DNA from: Sphingomonas xanthus
Lineage (GTDB): Bacteria > Pseudomonadota > Alphaproteobacteria > Sphingomonadales > Sphingomonadaceae
Direction of reading: 5' to 3'
DNA length: 64,000 nucleotides
Assembly: GCF_007998985.1 (NCBI RefSeq)
Contig: NZ_CP041659.1
Coordinates: 1,796,001-1,860,000 of the forward strand
The notes under the pieces are model-generated. The model did no database searches. It had not been told where the DNA came from and worked only from the letters and a program-made list of their open reading frames with translations. Shown here in pieces: positions 20,315 to 28,940 of this stretch. The stretch's first letter is position 1. Every line of letters starts with the position of its first letter. The position numbers and the translations under genes are program-made.

Positions 20315-21238
20315 TTACGCCGAAAGACCCGGAACCAGGTCCAGCGCGATCTTGCGAAGGGCTTCGGCGAGCAGCTGGAACTCTTCCTCCCGCGGGCTCG
20401 ATCGGCGCCATACCAGCGCGATACTCCGCGCCCCATGGTCGGACCGAAGCGGCCGCGCGTCGATCCCGGTGCCTTCGAGGATGCCTGCCTCGATCGCGAT
20501 CGACGGGATGAAGGTCAGGCCCAGCCCATTGTCGACCATTTGCACCAATGTGTGCAGCGATGTTCCCATCATCGACGCCTCGGCACGGAGGTCGGGCCGG
20601 TTGCAGGCCGACAGGGCATGATCCTTAAGGCAGTGTCCGTCTTCGAGAAGGAGCAGGCGGCTCTCGTCAATGGCGTCGACGTTCACCGACCGGTCGGCCG
20701 GGGCCTCCCCGCCCGGATAGGCGATGAACAGCCGGTCCTCGAACAGTTCCGCCCGGTCGACGTCTCCGCAGGCGAACGGAAGGGCCAGAAGCACGCAATC
20801 GAGCTGGCCGCGCTGCAGCGCTTCGCACGCCGCCTGGCTTGTATCCTCCCGCAAGTAGAGCTTGAGGCTCGGCCACTGGATGCGTAGCCGCGGCAGCATC
20901 GAGGGCAGCAGGAAGGGGGCGATTGTCGGGATTACGCCCAGCCGCAACTCTCCCGTCAGGGGCTGGCCTTCGGCGCGGGCCATGTCGGCCAATTCCTCGG
21001 TCTCGCGAAGCACGCGCCGCGCCTTTTCGGCGATCTTGTTGCCCAGCGGGGTGAAGCGCACGACCCGGCGGGTGCGCTCGACCAGAGTGGTGCCAAGCAC
21101 CGTCTCCAGTTCCCGCAGTCCCGCTGAAAGGGTCGACTGGCTCACGAAGCAAGTCTCCGCGGCCCGGCCGAAATGACCATTGTCGCGAAGTGCCACCAGA
21201 TATTGCAGCTGTTTTAGGGTCGGCAGGTAAACGGTCAT
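20315..21238 (-). CDS. oxyR: Hydrogen-peroxide-sensing LysR-type regulator OxyR
   Basis: OxyR activates katG and other defences when two cysteines form a disulfide. The 307-aa protein has an N-terminal LysR winged helix (TLKQLQYLVALRDNGHFGRA, CFVSQSTLSAGLRELE). In the regulatory domain it keeps Cys203 and Cys212 (GHCLKDHALSAC), with the same 8-residue spacing as Cys199/Cys208 of E. coli OxyR. This is strong evidence for OxyR rather than a general LysR protein. It is convergent with katG. Confidence 0.93.
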   Translation of the reverse strand: MTVYLPTLKQLQYLVALRDNGHFGRAAETCFVSQSTLSAGLRELETVLGTTLVERTRRVVRFTPLGNKIAEKARRVLRETEELADMARAEGQPLTGELRLGVIPTIAPFLLPSMLPRLRIQWPSLKLYLREDTSQAACEALQRGQLDCVLLALPFACGDVDRAELFEDRLFIAYPGGEAPADRSVNVDAIDESRLLLLEDGHCLKDHALSACNRPDLRAEASMMGTSLHTLVQMVDNGLGLTFIPSIAIEAGILEGTGIDARPLRSDHGARSIALVWRRSSPREEEFQLLAEALRKIALDLVPGLSA

Positions 21239-21287
21239 CGATCGATCCGATTATTCCCGACCATCTAATCGGACAGGCCGGATAAAT

Positions 21288-22052
21288 CTAGATCAGGGCA
21301 CGGACCAGGGCGAACCCGCTTGTCAGCGTCAGTATTGCGCCGACAAAGGCCAGCAGCAGGTCCGGCTGGACCCGCTTGGCGAACATCGCGCCGAACGGTG
21401 CGGCGATCACGCCGCCTATCAGCAGGCCCATCGTCGCGGTGGTAAAGGCTTCCCACCCCAGCGCGATGATGAAGGTCGCCGAAATGGTCACCGTCAGGAA
21501 GAATTCGGCGGTGTTGACCGTGCCGATGGTCTTGCGCGGGTTGCTGCCCTGGACCAGCAGGTTGGAAGTGACGATCGCGCCCCAGCCGCCACCGCCCGCC
21601 GCATCGAGGAAGCCGCCCGCGGCCCCCAAGGGTGCGACTACCCGCGGACGTCGCTCGGTATGTTTATGCATCGCGCCGCGATAAAGCAGATAGGCGCCGA
21701 GCGATGCCAGGTAGAAGAGGACGAAGGGCTTGGCCGCCGCAGCGTCGACCTGGGTGAGCAGATAAGCGCCCGCGATGCCGCCGATGACGCCCGGGATGAC
21801 GATGCGGAAGAATAGGCGCCAGTCGACGTTGCGGTGCGCGACATGGCTGATCCCGGATACGGCGGTGGTGAAGGTTTCGGCGGTGTGCACGCCGGCCGAA
21901 GCGGCGGCGGGCGGGACGCCCAAGGTAATCAGCAGGGTCGAGGAGATCTGGCCGAACGCCATGCCCAGCGCGCCATCGACCATCTGTGCAGCGAAGCCGA
22001 TGAGGATGAACGGGAGGAGGGTCGCCGGATCAGCCAGCAATTCGGTGAAAAT
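21288..22052 (-). CDS. TauE/SafE-family membrane permease
   Basis: The 254-aa protein has about seven hydrophobic segments and the family pattern GFAAQMVDGALGMAFGQISS near the N-terminus, with GVHTAETFTTAVSGISHV and, in the second half, AAGGFLDAAGGGGWGAIVTS. TauE/SafE proteins move sulfonates, sulfite or related anions. The neighbours cysE and, further away, cysK suit a sulfur role, but this is inference. Start problem: the conserved protein begins IFTELLADPATLL with an ATT at 22050-22052, and GGAG lies 7 nt before it. The only standard starts in frame are TTG 22109 (implausible Arg- and Ser-rich extension) and TTG 22040. Confidence 0.82.
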   Translation of the reverse strand: MFTELLADPATLLPFILIGFAAQMVDGALGMAFGQISSTLLITLGVPPAAASAGVHTAETFTTAVSGISHVAHRNVDWRLFFRIVIPGVIGGIAGAYLLTQVDAAAAKPFVLFYLASLGAYLLYRGAMHKHTERRPRVVAPLGAAGGFLDAAGGGGWGAIVTSNLLVQGSNPRKTIGTVNTAEFFLTVTISATFIIALGWEAFTTATMGLLIGGVIAAPFGAMFAKRVQPDLLLAFVGAILTLTSGFALVRALI

Positions 22053-22118
22053 ACCCTGTCTCCACCCTGTTGAACGGCGGTGATTGCCGGAGAGCGCGCG
22101 CGACGGCAAGCTATTCCA

Positions 22119-22139
22119 TCATGCGCCCGTTGCGCATGA
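22119..22139. promoter_or_regulatory. 8-bp inverted repeat between divergent tauE-like gene and cysE
   Basis: TCATGCGC (22119-22126) and GCGCATGA (22132-22139) are perfect arms around CCGTT. The site lies in the region between the two divergent genes, where a dimeric repressor or activator could act. No matching regulator was identified. Confidence 0.4.
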
Positions 22140-22180
22140 ACCTTTTCAACCTGGCCTGGACGCCTTAAATTGGGAGTCCA

Positions 22181-22216
22181 ATGACTAAAGGTTCGACCGC
22201 TTGGCTTCGTCGCTGA
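22181..22216 (+). other. Short 11-codon ORF overlapping the cysE start
   Basis: ATG 22181 follows GGGAG (22172-22176) at good spacing and encodes [11 protein letters not shown], then TGA. It overlaps the TTG of cysE in another frame. It may be a leader ORF, or the true N-terminus of cysE separated by a one-base deletion: joined to the cysE frame it would read [17 protein letters not shown]. Confidence 0.4.
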
Positions 22217-22887
22217 TCGCATATCTGGAGTCCGTCAAGGCGCGGGATCCCGCGGCCCGGTCCCGCTGGGAGATATTATTGTATCCGGGCGTGCTGGCGC
22301 TGGGCCTGCACCGCGTCGCGCACTGGCTGTACGGGGGCGGGCTGTTTTTCCTCGCCCGGTTCGTCAACCATCTGTCGCGGGCGTTGACGGCGATCGATAT
22401 CCACCCCGGCGCGAAGATCGGCGAAAGGTTTTTCATCGATCATGGTTTCACGGTCATCGGCGAAACTGCCGAGATCGGCGACGATGTGACCATCTACCAG
22501 AATGTCACGCTGGGCGGGACCAATCCGTCGACCGGAGTCGCCGGCAAGCGTCATCCGACGATCTGCTCGCGGGTTGTCATCGGGTCGGGCGCGCAGGTGC
22601 TTGGGCCCATTGAAGTCGGCGAAGGCGCCAAGGTCGGGGCCAATGCCGTGGTCACGAAGGACGTCGAACCCGGCAGCACGATGGTCGGGATTCCAGCCAG
22701 GCCGGTGCCGATCGACACGGTGAATTATAGTCCGGGGTTCGTTCCTTATGGAACGCCCTGCGGCGAGGAATGCGATCCTGGCCGGGTGCGGTTCACTGAG
22801 CTGGAAGACGAGATCGAGGTGCTGCGCCGCGAAATCGCCGAGCTTCGCGCGCTCAGCCAGCCCAAGCCCAAGGCCAAAAGCGCTTGA
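22201..22887 (+). CDS. cysE: Serine O-acetyltransferase
   Basis: CysE transfers acetyl from acetyl-CoA to serine, the first step of cysteine synthesis. The 228-aa protein has the short (EpsC-like) SAT layout: helical N-terminus ([20 protein letters not shown]), then left-handed beta-helix hexapeptides with [30 protein letters not shown] and [20 protein letters not shown]. Catalytic His residues are in IHPGAKIG and FIDHG. Start: TTG at 22201 is the only standard start in frame, because TAA at 22186 closes the frame upstream. Its ribosome binding site is modest (AAAGG), weaker than that of the overlapping short ORF. cysK, the next enzyme, is at 33877 on the other strand. Confidence 0.88.
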   Translation: MASSLIAYLESVKARDPAARSRWEILLYPGVLALGLHRVAHWLYGGGLFFLARFVNHLSRALTAIDIHPGAKIGERFFIDHGFTVIGETAEIGDDVTIYQNVTLGGTNPSTGVAGKRHPTICSRVVIGSGAQVLGPIEVGEGAKVGANAVVTKDVEPGSTMVGIPARPVPIDTVNYSPGFVPYGTPCGEECDPGRVRFTELEDEIEVLRREIAELRALSQPKPKAKSA

Positions 22888-23228
22888 GCGTTATCACGCC
22901 GTTTCCGCACCCGCGGGACCGGCGTACGATAGCGACCTTTGACCGGCTTGAGCTGCAACGGATCCTCGACCTTTACGGCCGCATGGTCGCCGCTGGCCAT
23001 TGGCGTGACTATGGTCTGTGGTTCGGCCCCGACGTCGCGGTGTTCGCCGCTTTCCGCCGGAGCGCGGAAAATCCGGAGGTGCGGATAGAAAAACGCCCCC
23101 GGCTCCAGGCGAAGCAGGGGGCGTTTGCGCTGGTCTCCGAACAGGGATTGGTGCTCAAGCGGGGCCATGAACTCCCGGGGGTCCTGGCCCCGCTCGAGCG
23201 GCGCCTCATGCGGCTGGTGCGGGATTGA
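22884..23228 (+). CDS. DUF2794 family protein
   Basis: The 114-aa protein contains the DUF2794 pattern ([20 protein letters not shown], then [18 protein letters not shown], and RIEKRPRL with [12 protein letters not shown]). The family is small, conserved in alphaproteobacteria and of unknown function. Start is TTG at 22884, overlapping the cysE stop as TTGA, so translation is probably coupled to cysE. The last 23 bp overlap the end of the convergent membrane-protein gene. Confidence 0.82.
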   Translation: MSVITPFPHPRDRRTIATFDRLELQRILDLYGRMVAAGHWRDYGLWFGPDVAVFAAFRRSAENPEVRIEKRPRLQAKQGAFALVSEQGLVLKRGHELPGVLAPLERRLMRLVRD

Positions 23229-24309
23229 TCATCCGTTCGAGGTGCGGAAGCCGACCCTGCAGAGTTGCCGGTAGCTTGCTGACGACCAGCGTGCGGGCTT
23301 GGTGCCAGAAGGCAGAGAGCAGCAGTAGCGCGGAACCGATTACAAGTGCTGTCAGTGCAATGTTGAGTTCGACCGCGCCGAGTTGGTTGAACAGCTCGCT
23401 TAGCGCGTAGAGCACATAGGCCAGCGCCGACACGAGCAGCGCGCGGCGGTCGATTGCCAGCGCGGTAATGCCCAGCACGACATAAAGGCCGACAACCACC
23501 AGTCCTTCGCCGATCGTCGCATTGCCGTCGTTGAGCCCCAAAAGGGTGAAAACAGGGTGGACGATCATCGGCGCCGCCAGGAGGTGGAGCCAGAAGGCCA
23601 CATCCGAACGGCGGGTAACGCGCGCTGGATCGCTCGCGTCCCAGCGCATCGCAAACATGAAAACGGCACCGCCGAGAAGCAGCACGAAGCCAAGGATGGC
23701 GTCCTCGCGTCCCTGCAGATCGCCCAGGATCGCGACCAGGACGCCGATGGCGATGGCCGCTACAGCCGCCGCACCGGTCGCCACGGTGATTGGGACTCGG
23801 AAGCGTTTCCAGTGAAGCCAGGCGGCTGCGGCCGCGACCGCGCCGGACACCGAGGCGACTATGCCGGGGTAAATGAAATCCTGGTCCGACGGCGGATCGC
23901 CAATCCCAACGACCATCGCGAAACCGGTCGCGGTGAACACCCCGCCGACGAAGGCCAGTAGTAGCATGATCGACGGCAGCGCCATGCGCCGCTTGGCCGT
24001 GAAGAACAGTGCGAGAGCCCAAGCCGTCGCAGCAATCGCGGCGGGCGCAAGCGGGCTTGGGCCGTCACTATCGATGACGAAGCCCAGTGCCTGGCCGATC
24101 GACTGACCGATCCAGCCTATCGCGAACAGCAGGATGGCGGACGCGATGGCGACGAAGATGTCGTTGAAGCCAGTGATTAACCGAAAATGTTCCTCATCGA
24201 CCGCGGGCAATGCGCGCTGGGTGTCGATAAAGTCTCGAAGCGCGGTCGCCGAATCGGCGCTGATGGCGCCGGCCGCAACCGCTTCGTCCAAGTCATTCTG
24301 GCTGTACAT
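23206..24309 (-). CDS. Multi-pass membrane protein, DUF2157-like
   Basis: The 367-aa protein has a soluble N-terminus of about 45 residues (MYSQNDLDEAVAAGAISADS), then about 10-12 hydrophobic segments. The layout resembles DUF2157/DUF4401 membrane proteins, whose function is unknown. The ATG at 24309 was chosen because GGGAGG lies 8 nt before it; an ATG one base from that ribosome binding site is too close. It overlaps the DUF2794 gene by 23 bp, tail to tail. Confidence 0.7.
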   Translation of the reverse strand: MYSQNDLDEAVAAGAISADSATALRDFIDTQRALPAVDEEHFRLITGFNDIFVAIASAILLFAIGWIGQSIGQALGFVIDSDGPSPLAPAAIAATAWALALFFTAKRRMALPSIMLLLAFVGGVFTATGFAMVVGIGDPPSDQDFIYPGIVASVSGAVAAAAAWLHWKRFRVPITVATGAAAVAAIAIGVLVAILGDLQGREDAILGFVLLLGGAVFMFAMRWDASDPARVTRRSDVAFWLHLLAAPMIVHPVFTLLGLNDGNATIGEGLVVVGLYVVLGITALAIDRRALLVSALAYVLYALSELFNQLGAVELNIALTALVIGSALLLLSAFWHQARTLVVSKLPATLQGRLPHLERMINPAPAA

Positions 24310-24458
24310 GAAACATACCTCCCCTTTCACGGGAAGGTGGCACAGGTGTATTATTGCGTCAACACAGCAATACGACGCCCGTCGCGTGTTGGAAGCAGGG
24401 TGGCCGGCGCCCGATCAGGGGGGTGGGGGTAGGCGCCGGCCGAACTTGTCTCGATTTT
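24310..24458. other. Intergenic region upstream of the membrane-protein gene
   Basis: About 150 bp that must hold the promoter of the gene at 24309 on the reverse strand and the end of the glycine-zipper gene's transcript. An imperfect inverted repeat around GTATTATTGC / GCAATAC is visible near 24350-24374. No gene recognised. Confidence 0.3.
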
Positions 24459-24758
24459 TTAGCGGCAACGCACCCGGCTGCGCTCGATCTCGCGCCCGAC
24501 CAGCGCACCGGCGGCGGCGCCAATGATCGTGCCCGTCGCGCGCTCGCCGCGGGTGTCGATTGCGCGACCGAGGAGCGCGCCGCCGGCGGCGCCGACGATC
24601 AGGCCGGTGGTGCCGTTAGGACGCTTGCAGCGCAGGCGGCCGCGGCTGTCCTTCCAAACCTTTCCCTTATAATAGCCGCCGCTATGGGCCACCGCGGCTG
24701 CCGGTATCGTCGGTACGGCCAATGAAGCGGCAGCGATGGCCAACATAAATCCACGCAT
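24459..24758 (-). CDS. Glycine-zipper 2TM domain protein (17 kDa antigen-like)
   Basis: The 99-aa protein has a signal peptide (MRGFMLAIAAASLAVPTIPAAA), a short Lys- and Tyr-rich stretch, and two glycine-zipper segments (GLIVGAAGGALLGRAI and GTIIGAAAGALVGREIE). The family includes the rickettsial 17 kDa surface antigen and other envelope proteins. It probably sits in the periplasm or outer membrane, but there is no lipobox Cys at the cleavage site. Met at 24758 is chosen as the start because the signal peptide begins there. Function unknown. Confidence 0.8.
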   Translation of the reverse strand: MRGFMLAIAAASLAVPTIPAAAVAHSGGYYKGKVWKDSRGRLRCKRPNGTTGLIVGAAGGALLGRAIDTRGERATGTIIGAAAGALVGREIERSRVRCR

Positions 24759-24963
24759 TGAAATTTCCCATATGTTGTAAAGCACCGGCCTAACGCGGCA
24801 ATTGCGATACAAGTTTCACCATCGAGTCCGCCCCGCCAACCCTCGTTTACCGTTACCAGCACGGGTTTACGGTGAGCGGTGGGCCTCAGGGCGTCAGGCC
24901 GAACGCAATTGGCGGCCCGGCGATGCTTGCCAAAGGCTTTTTCGCCGTAAATAGCAGGCCATC

Positions 24964-26223
24964 ATGGCTTCGCGGGGCAACCATCTCGTCCGTTCAGGAG
25001 GACTTTTCGCAAGCGGAACGGGGCTGATCGGCCGCCTGCTCGCACCCGCATTCGCGCGTATTCTCGACGCGCTGCACGATCGGCTGAAGCTTGGCGGGAT
25101 CCGCGGCACGCTGCCCGACGGGCGCCGCCGGGACATCGGTTTCCACGGCGATGGCCCGGTCGCGGTGGTCCACCTCAAGAAATGGACCGCCTTGGTCCGG
25201 CTGGCGACCTCTGGGTCGGTCGGCTGGTATCGCGCATGGGAAAAGGGCGAATGGACCTCGCCCGACCCGGTGCCTTTGTTCGCGCTGTTCATGGCCAACG
25301 CCGCCTCACTCGGCGATGCGGCGCGGGCCAAGGGGCCCGCGCGGCTATTCAACCGGCTGCTGCATGCCTGGCGCGACAATGACCGGGCCAGGGCCCGGGC
25401 CAACATCGCCGCCCATTATGACCTGGGCAATGATTTCTATGCCGCATGGCTCGACCCGAGCATGACCTATTCCTCGGCGCGGTTTGCACCAGGCGACACG
25501 CTGGAACAGGCCCAACACCGCAAGATCGGCGCGTTGCTCGACCGGCTCGAGATCAAGCCGGGCGATCGCCTGCTGGAGATTGGCTGCGGCTGGGGAACGT
25601 TGGCGATCGAGGCTGCGAGACGCGGTGCAACCGTCGTTGGCCTGACCTTGTCTGCGGAACAGAAAAATTGGGCGGATACAAATATTGCCGATGCCAATTT
25701 ATCCGCGCAGGTCGACATTCGCCTGCAGGATTATCGTGACGTCGACGAGCGGTTCGATGCCATTGTCTCGGTCGAAATGGCCGAGGCCGTGGGGCAGCGC
25801 TGGTGGCCTGCTTATTTCGACTGCATCGAGCGCAATCTCAATATAGGCGGGCGCGCAGCACTGCAGTTCATCAGCATCGACCACGGCCTGTTCGCAGAAT
25901 ATTCGCGAAGCGTCGATTTCATCCAGGCCTATATCTTCCCGGGCGGCATGCTGGTCGATGAACCCAGCTTCGCGGCGCTCGCGGCCGAGCGAAGCCTAAG
26001 CTGGGAAGATCGGCAGGGCTTCGGCCTCGACTATGCCGAGACGTTGAGACAGTGGCGCGAGCGCTACGACGCTGCGGTCCACGACGGCCAGCTCGACGAG
26101 TTCGGCGAGCATTTTCATCGCCTGTGGCGCTATTATCTCATGTATTGCGAGGGGGGCTTTCGCGGCGCCGGCATCGACGTCGCGCATGTCACCCTTCGAA
26201 AGGCTCAGGCGTCGACGCGGTGA
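24964..26223 (+). CDS. cfa: Cyclopropane-fatty-acyl-phospholipid synthase
   Basis: Cfa adds a methylene bridge from S-adenosylmethionine to unsaturated phospholipid acyl chains at the membrane. The 419-aa protein has an N-terminal lipid-binding region, then HYDLGNDFYAAWLDPSMTYSS, the SAM motif LLEIGCGWGTLAIEAARRG, and VEMAEAVGQRWW and FIQAYIFPGG. These match the family in order. The last 19 bp overlap the end of the convergent SDR gene. Expression in stationary phase is typical for the family, but no regulatory site was seen. Confidence 0.92.
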   Translation: MASRGNHLVRSGGLFASGTGLIGRLLAPAFARILDALHDRLKLGGIRGTLPDGRRRDIGFHGDGPVAVVHLKKWTALVRLATSGSVGWYRAWEKGEWTSPDPVPLFALFMANAASLGDAARAKGPARLFNRLLHAWRDNDRARARANIAAHYDLGNDFYAAWLDPSMTYSSARFAPGDTLEQAQHRKIGALLDRLEIKPGDRLLEIGCGWGTLAIEAARRGATVVGLTLSAEQKNWADTNIADANLSAQVDIRLQDYRDVDERFDAIVSVEMAEAVGQRWWPAYFDCIERNLNIGGRAALQFISIDHGLFAEYSRSVDFIQAYIFPGGMLVDEPSFAALAAERSLSWEDRQGFGLDYAETLRQWRERYDAAVHDGQLDEFGEHFHRLWRYYLMYCEGGFRGAGIDVAHVTLRKAQASTR

Positions 26224-26921
26224 CGCGACCCGGTCCGCGCGTCGCCTAGCAACCGCTCGACGATCGCGTCGGCGACAGCTTCGGGGCCCTTCAGGCTTTC
26301 CGGCTCCTCGCCCGGAAAAGCGAGTTGGCGCATTCTTGTCCGGGTCGCGCCGGGATCGACGATCTGCACCCGCATCCGCCCGGCATGTTCGGTTTCATCG
26401 GCGTAAGCGCCCAGCATCGTATCAAACGCCGCCTTGGAGGCGCCGTAGCCGCCCCAGAAAGCCCGCGGTTCGGCGCCCACCGAGGAGGTTATGCCGATGA
26501 TCTCCGCTCTTTCAGCGCGGCGCAGCAGCGGGTCGAAGGCAGCGATCAGCGCCTGGTTGGCCAGCACATTGAGCGAGAATAGCTTCTCCAGCTCTTTCGG
26601 ATCGAGATGCTCGACCGGCGAAAGCGATCCCAGCATCGCTGCGTTGAGCACTAGGATGTCGAGACTTCCCCAACGCTCGGCCACGGCCAAGGCAAGCTTC
26701 TGGATATTGTCCCGGTCTCCAAGGTCGAGTGGGGCGATCGTCGCATTGCCGCCCGCGGCATGGATCCGCTCCTCCACCTTTTCGAGGGCCGGAGCGCCCC
26801 GCGCGGTGAGGATGACATGCGCACCGGCGGCGGCCAGCGCCTCAGCGGTCGCGGCGCCGATGCCGCGGCTGGCTCCGGTGACGAGCGCAAGCTTGCCCTC
26901 GAACGGATTGGTATCGGTCAT
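26205..26921 (-). CDS. Short-chain dehydrogenase/reductase
   Basis: The 238-aa protein is a classical SDR: Rossmann TGASRGIGAATAEAL near residue 15, LVLNAAMLG, and the catalytic Ser with the YxxxK motif (ITSSVGAEP, YGASKAA). The C-terminal part (VDPGATRTRMR) fits the family. The substrate is unknown. It lies just upstream of the end of purF's neighbour on the same strand: purF, transcribed in the same direction, ends 10 bp before this gene's start, so the two may be co-transcribed. Confidence 0.88.
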   Translation of the reverse strand: MTDTNPFEGKLALVTGASRGIGAATAEALAAAGAHVILTARGAPALEKVEERIHAAGGNATIAPLDLGDRDNIQKLALAVAERWGSLDILVLNAAMLGSLSPVEHLDPKELEKLFSLNVLANQALIAAFDPLLRRAERAEIIGITSSVGAEPRAFWGGYGASKAAFDTMLGAYADETEHAGRMRVQIVDPGATRTRMRQLAFPGEEPESLKGPEAVADAIVERLLGDARTGSRHRVDA

Positions 26922-26930
26922 GGAAGTCCT

Positions 26931-28379
26931 TTAGCGAGTGGCGACTAGCGACAGCGGCTTGGGTTTGCCATCGACATCGCAATCCGTAAGCGTGGTCGGA
27001 TATTCACCGGTAAAGCAGGCATCGCAGCGCTGTGGCGCGGTCGCGTTACGCTGGTCGCCCAGCGCGCGATACAGGCCGTCGATCGAGATGAAGGCCAGGC
27101 TGTCAGCGTTGATGTATCGGGCAATTTTCTCGACATTCATCTGGCTGGCGATCAGTTTCGACCGCTCGGGCGTGTCGACTCCGTAAAAGCAGCTGAACTT
27201 GGTCGGCGGCGAGGCGATCCGCATATGCACTTCGCGCGCCCCGGCATCGCGCATCATCTGGACGATTTTCACGCTGGTCGTGCCGCGAACGATGCTGTCG
27301 TCGACCAGCACCACTCGCTTCCCTTGGATCAGCGCGGCATTGGCATTGTGCTTCAGCTTGACGCCAAGGTGGCGGACGTCCTGGCTGGGCTGGATGAAGG
27401 TCCGGCCGACATAGTGCGAACGGATGATGCCCAGTTCGAAAGGCATGCCCGATGCCTGGCTGTAGCCGAGCGCGGCGGGCACGCCGCTGTCGGGGACAGG
27501 AACGACAAGGTCGGCCTCGACCAGCGCTTCGCGGGCCAGTTCGGCGCCGATCTTCTTGCGAACCTCATAGACCGACGTCCCGTCGACGATGCTGTCCGGC
27601 CGGGCGAAATAGACATGTTCGAAGATGCAGGGGCGGGGGGTGGCCTTGGCGAACGGGCGAAAGCTGCGAATACCGCCTTCATTGACGATGACTAGTTCGC
27701 CCGGCTCGACATCGCGCAAATAGGATGCGCCGATGACGTCCAGCGCGACGGTTTCTGAAGCGAAGATCGTTGCTTCGCCAAGCTTGCCCATCACCAGCGG
27801 CCTGATGCCGAGCGGGTCGCGGCAGGCGACCAGCCCTTCGGGGGTGAGGCACAGGAGCGAATAAGCCCCTTCGACCTGCCCAAGCGCGTCGGTCAGCCGA
27901 TCAAGCGGGCTCGAATAGCTCGAGGTGGCGACGAGGTGGATGATGACTTCGGTGTCGCTGGTCGACTGGAAGATCGAGCCGCGGCGGTTGAGCGCGCCGC
28001 GCAGCGTCATGGCGTTGCTGAGATTGCCGTTATGGGCAACCGCGAAGCCGCCTTCGGCAAGCTCGGCGAACAGCGGTTGGACATTGCGAAGCGCGGTCTC
28101 GCCGGTGGTCGAATAGCGGACATGGCCGATCGCGACCTTGCCGGACAATTTGCGAATGATGTCGTCGCGGTCGAAATTGCCAGCGACATGACCCATCGCC
28201 CGGTGCGCATGGTAGTTGAGTCCGTCATGGCTGACGATCCCGGCAGCTTCCTGGCCGCGGTGCTGCAGCGCATGCAGGCCGAGCGCTACGAAGCTCGAAG
28301 CGTTTTCCGCGCCCCATATCCCGAAAATGCCGCACTCTTCGCGCAGCTTGTCGTCGTCGAACGGATTGGTCGTCAGCAT
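26931..28379 (-). CDS. purF: Amidophosphoribosyltransferase
   Basis: PurF catalyses the first step of purine synthesis, PRPP plus glutamine to phosphoribosylamine. The 482-aa protein has a short propeptide ahead of Cys16 (DDDKLREECGIFGIWG), the nucleophile of the glutaminase domain after processing. The phosphoribosyltransferase domain carries the PRPP motif VVLVDDSIVRGTTS. The frame stays open 26 codons upstream to TTG 28457, with another Met at 28415; none has a clear ribosome binding site. I chose 28379 because the family propeptide is about this length. Confidence 0.94.
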   Translation of the reverse strand: MLTTNPFDDDKLREECGIFGIWGAENASSFVALGLHALQHRGQEAAGIVSHDGLNYHAHRAMGHVAGNFDRDDIIRKLSGKVAIGHVRYSTTGETALRNVQPLFAELAEGGFAVAHNGNLSNAMTLRGALNRRGSIFQSTSDTEVIIHLVATSSYSSPLDRLTDALGQVEGAYSLLCLTPEGLVACRDPLGIRPLVMGKLGEATIFASETVALDVIGASYLRDVEPGELVIVNEGGIRSFRPFAKATPRPCIFEHVYFARPDSIVDGTSVYEVRKKIGAELAREALVEADLVVPVPDSGVPAALGYSQASGMPFELGIIRSHYVGRTFIQPSQDVRHLGVKLKHNANAALIQGKRVVLVDDSIVRGTTSVKIVQMMRDAGAREVHMRIASPPTKFSCFYGVDTPERSKLIASQMNVEKIARYINADSLAFISIDGLYRALGDQRNATAPQRCDACFTGEYPTTLTDCDVDGKPKPLSLVATR

Positions 28380-28477
28380 GAGGCGGCGCGATTCCAAAGA
28401 GGCTGTTGGGGCCATATAGGGGCGGTCCGAGCATTTGTCGCCTTTCGCCTTAAGCAAAGCTGAAGCATGGTAGGAAA

Positions 28478-28909
28478 ATGCGCCTGATCCTTTGCTCCGC
28501 CCTGCTTATCGCCGCCGCCTGTTCGTCCGAACCCGAACCGGCAATGTCGGCCGGCCTTTTCGCGGGCGTCGACCGCGACGCCCTGTGCATCGCCGGCGAG
28601 CCTGGCGAGCAGCGGGGCGGTTTTATTACCTACGGCAAAGGCGACATGAACTGTTCGGCCAAGGGCAGCATCGTGGCAGACGGCGGCCAGTTCGCGCTTG
28701 TGCCCCAAGGAGAAGGGGAAGGGGAGTGCCGCTTCCCGCTGACCCAGAACCCCGATGGCGTGACGATCGGGACGCCGGAGAGCTGTTCTTATTATTGCGG
28801 GCCCGGCCTCAGCGCCGAAGGCAGGACGTTCCGCCGCATGGGTTCGGGCGCCAGCTCCAAGTCCGCCCCTGACGCGGTCACCGATCTGGCCGGCGATCCG
28901 TTGTGTTGA
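28478..28909 (+). CDS. Small lipoprotein, unknown function
   Basis: The 143-aa protein begins with a lipoprotein signal (MRLILCSALLIAAAC-SS), the lipobox Cys being at position 15. The mature part has several Cys residues (LCIAGEPG, MNCSAKG, ECRFP, SCSYYCGPGLS), suggesting disulfides in the periplasm. I do not recognise a named domain. It diverges from purF with 98 bp between starts. The stop codon overlaps the -35 element of the merR promoter. Confidence 0.7.
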   Translation: MRLILCSALLIAAACSSEPEPAMSAGLFAGVDRDALCIAGEPGEQRGGFITYGKGDMNCSAKGSIVADGGQFALVPQGEGEGECRFPLTQNPDGVTIGTPESCSYYCGPGLSAEGRTFRRMGSGASSKSAPDAVTDLAGDPLC

Positions 28910-28934
28910 CCTTTACGGAAACGTAAAGTAAAAC
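28906..28934 (+). promoter_or_regulatory. merR promoter with palindromic operator in the spacer
   Basis: TTGACC (28906-28911) and TAAAAC (28929-28934) are 17 bp apart. The spacer holds a perfect inverted repeat CTTTACG (28911-28917) / CGTAAAG (28922-28928) with core GAAA. MerR-family regulators bind dyads placed in exactly this position. The start codon follows 6 nt after the -10 element, so the transcript is likely leaderless. Confidence 0.65.
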
Positions 28935-28940
28935 CGGGTC

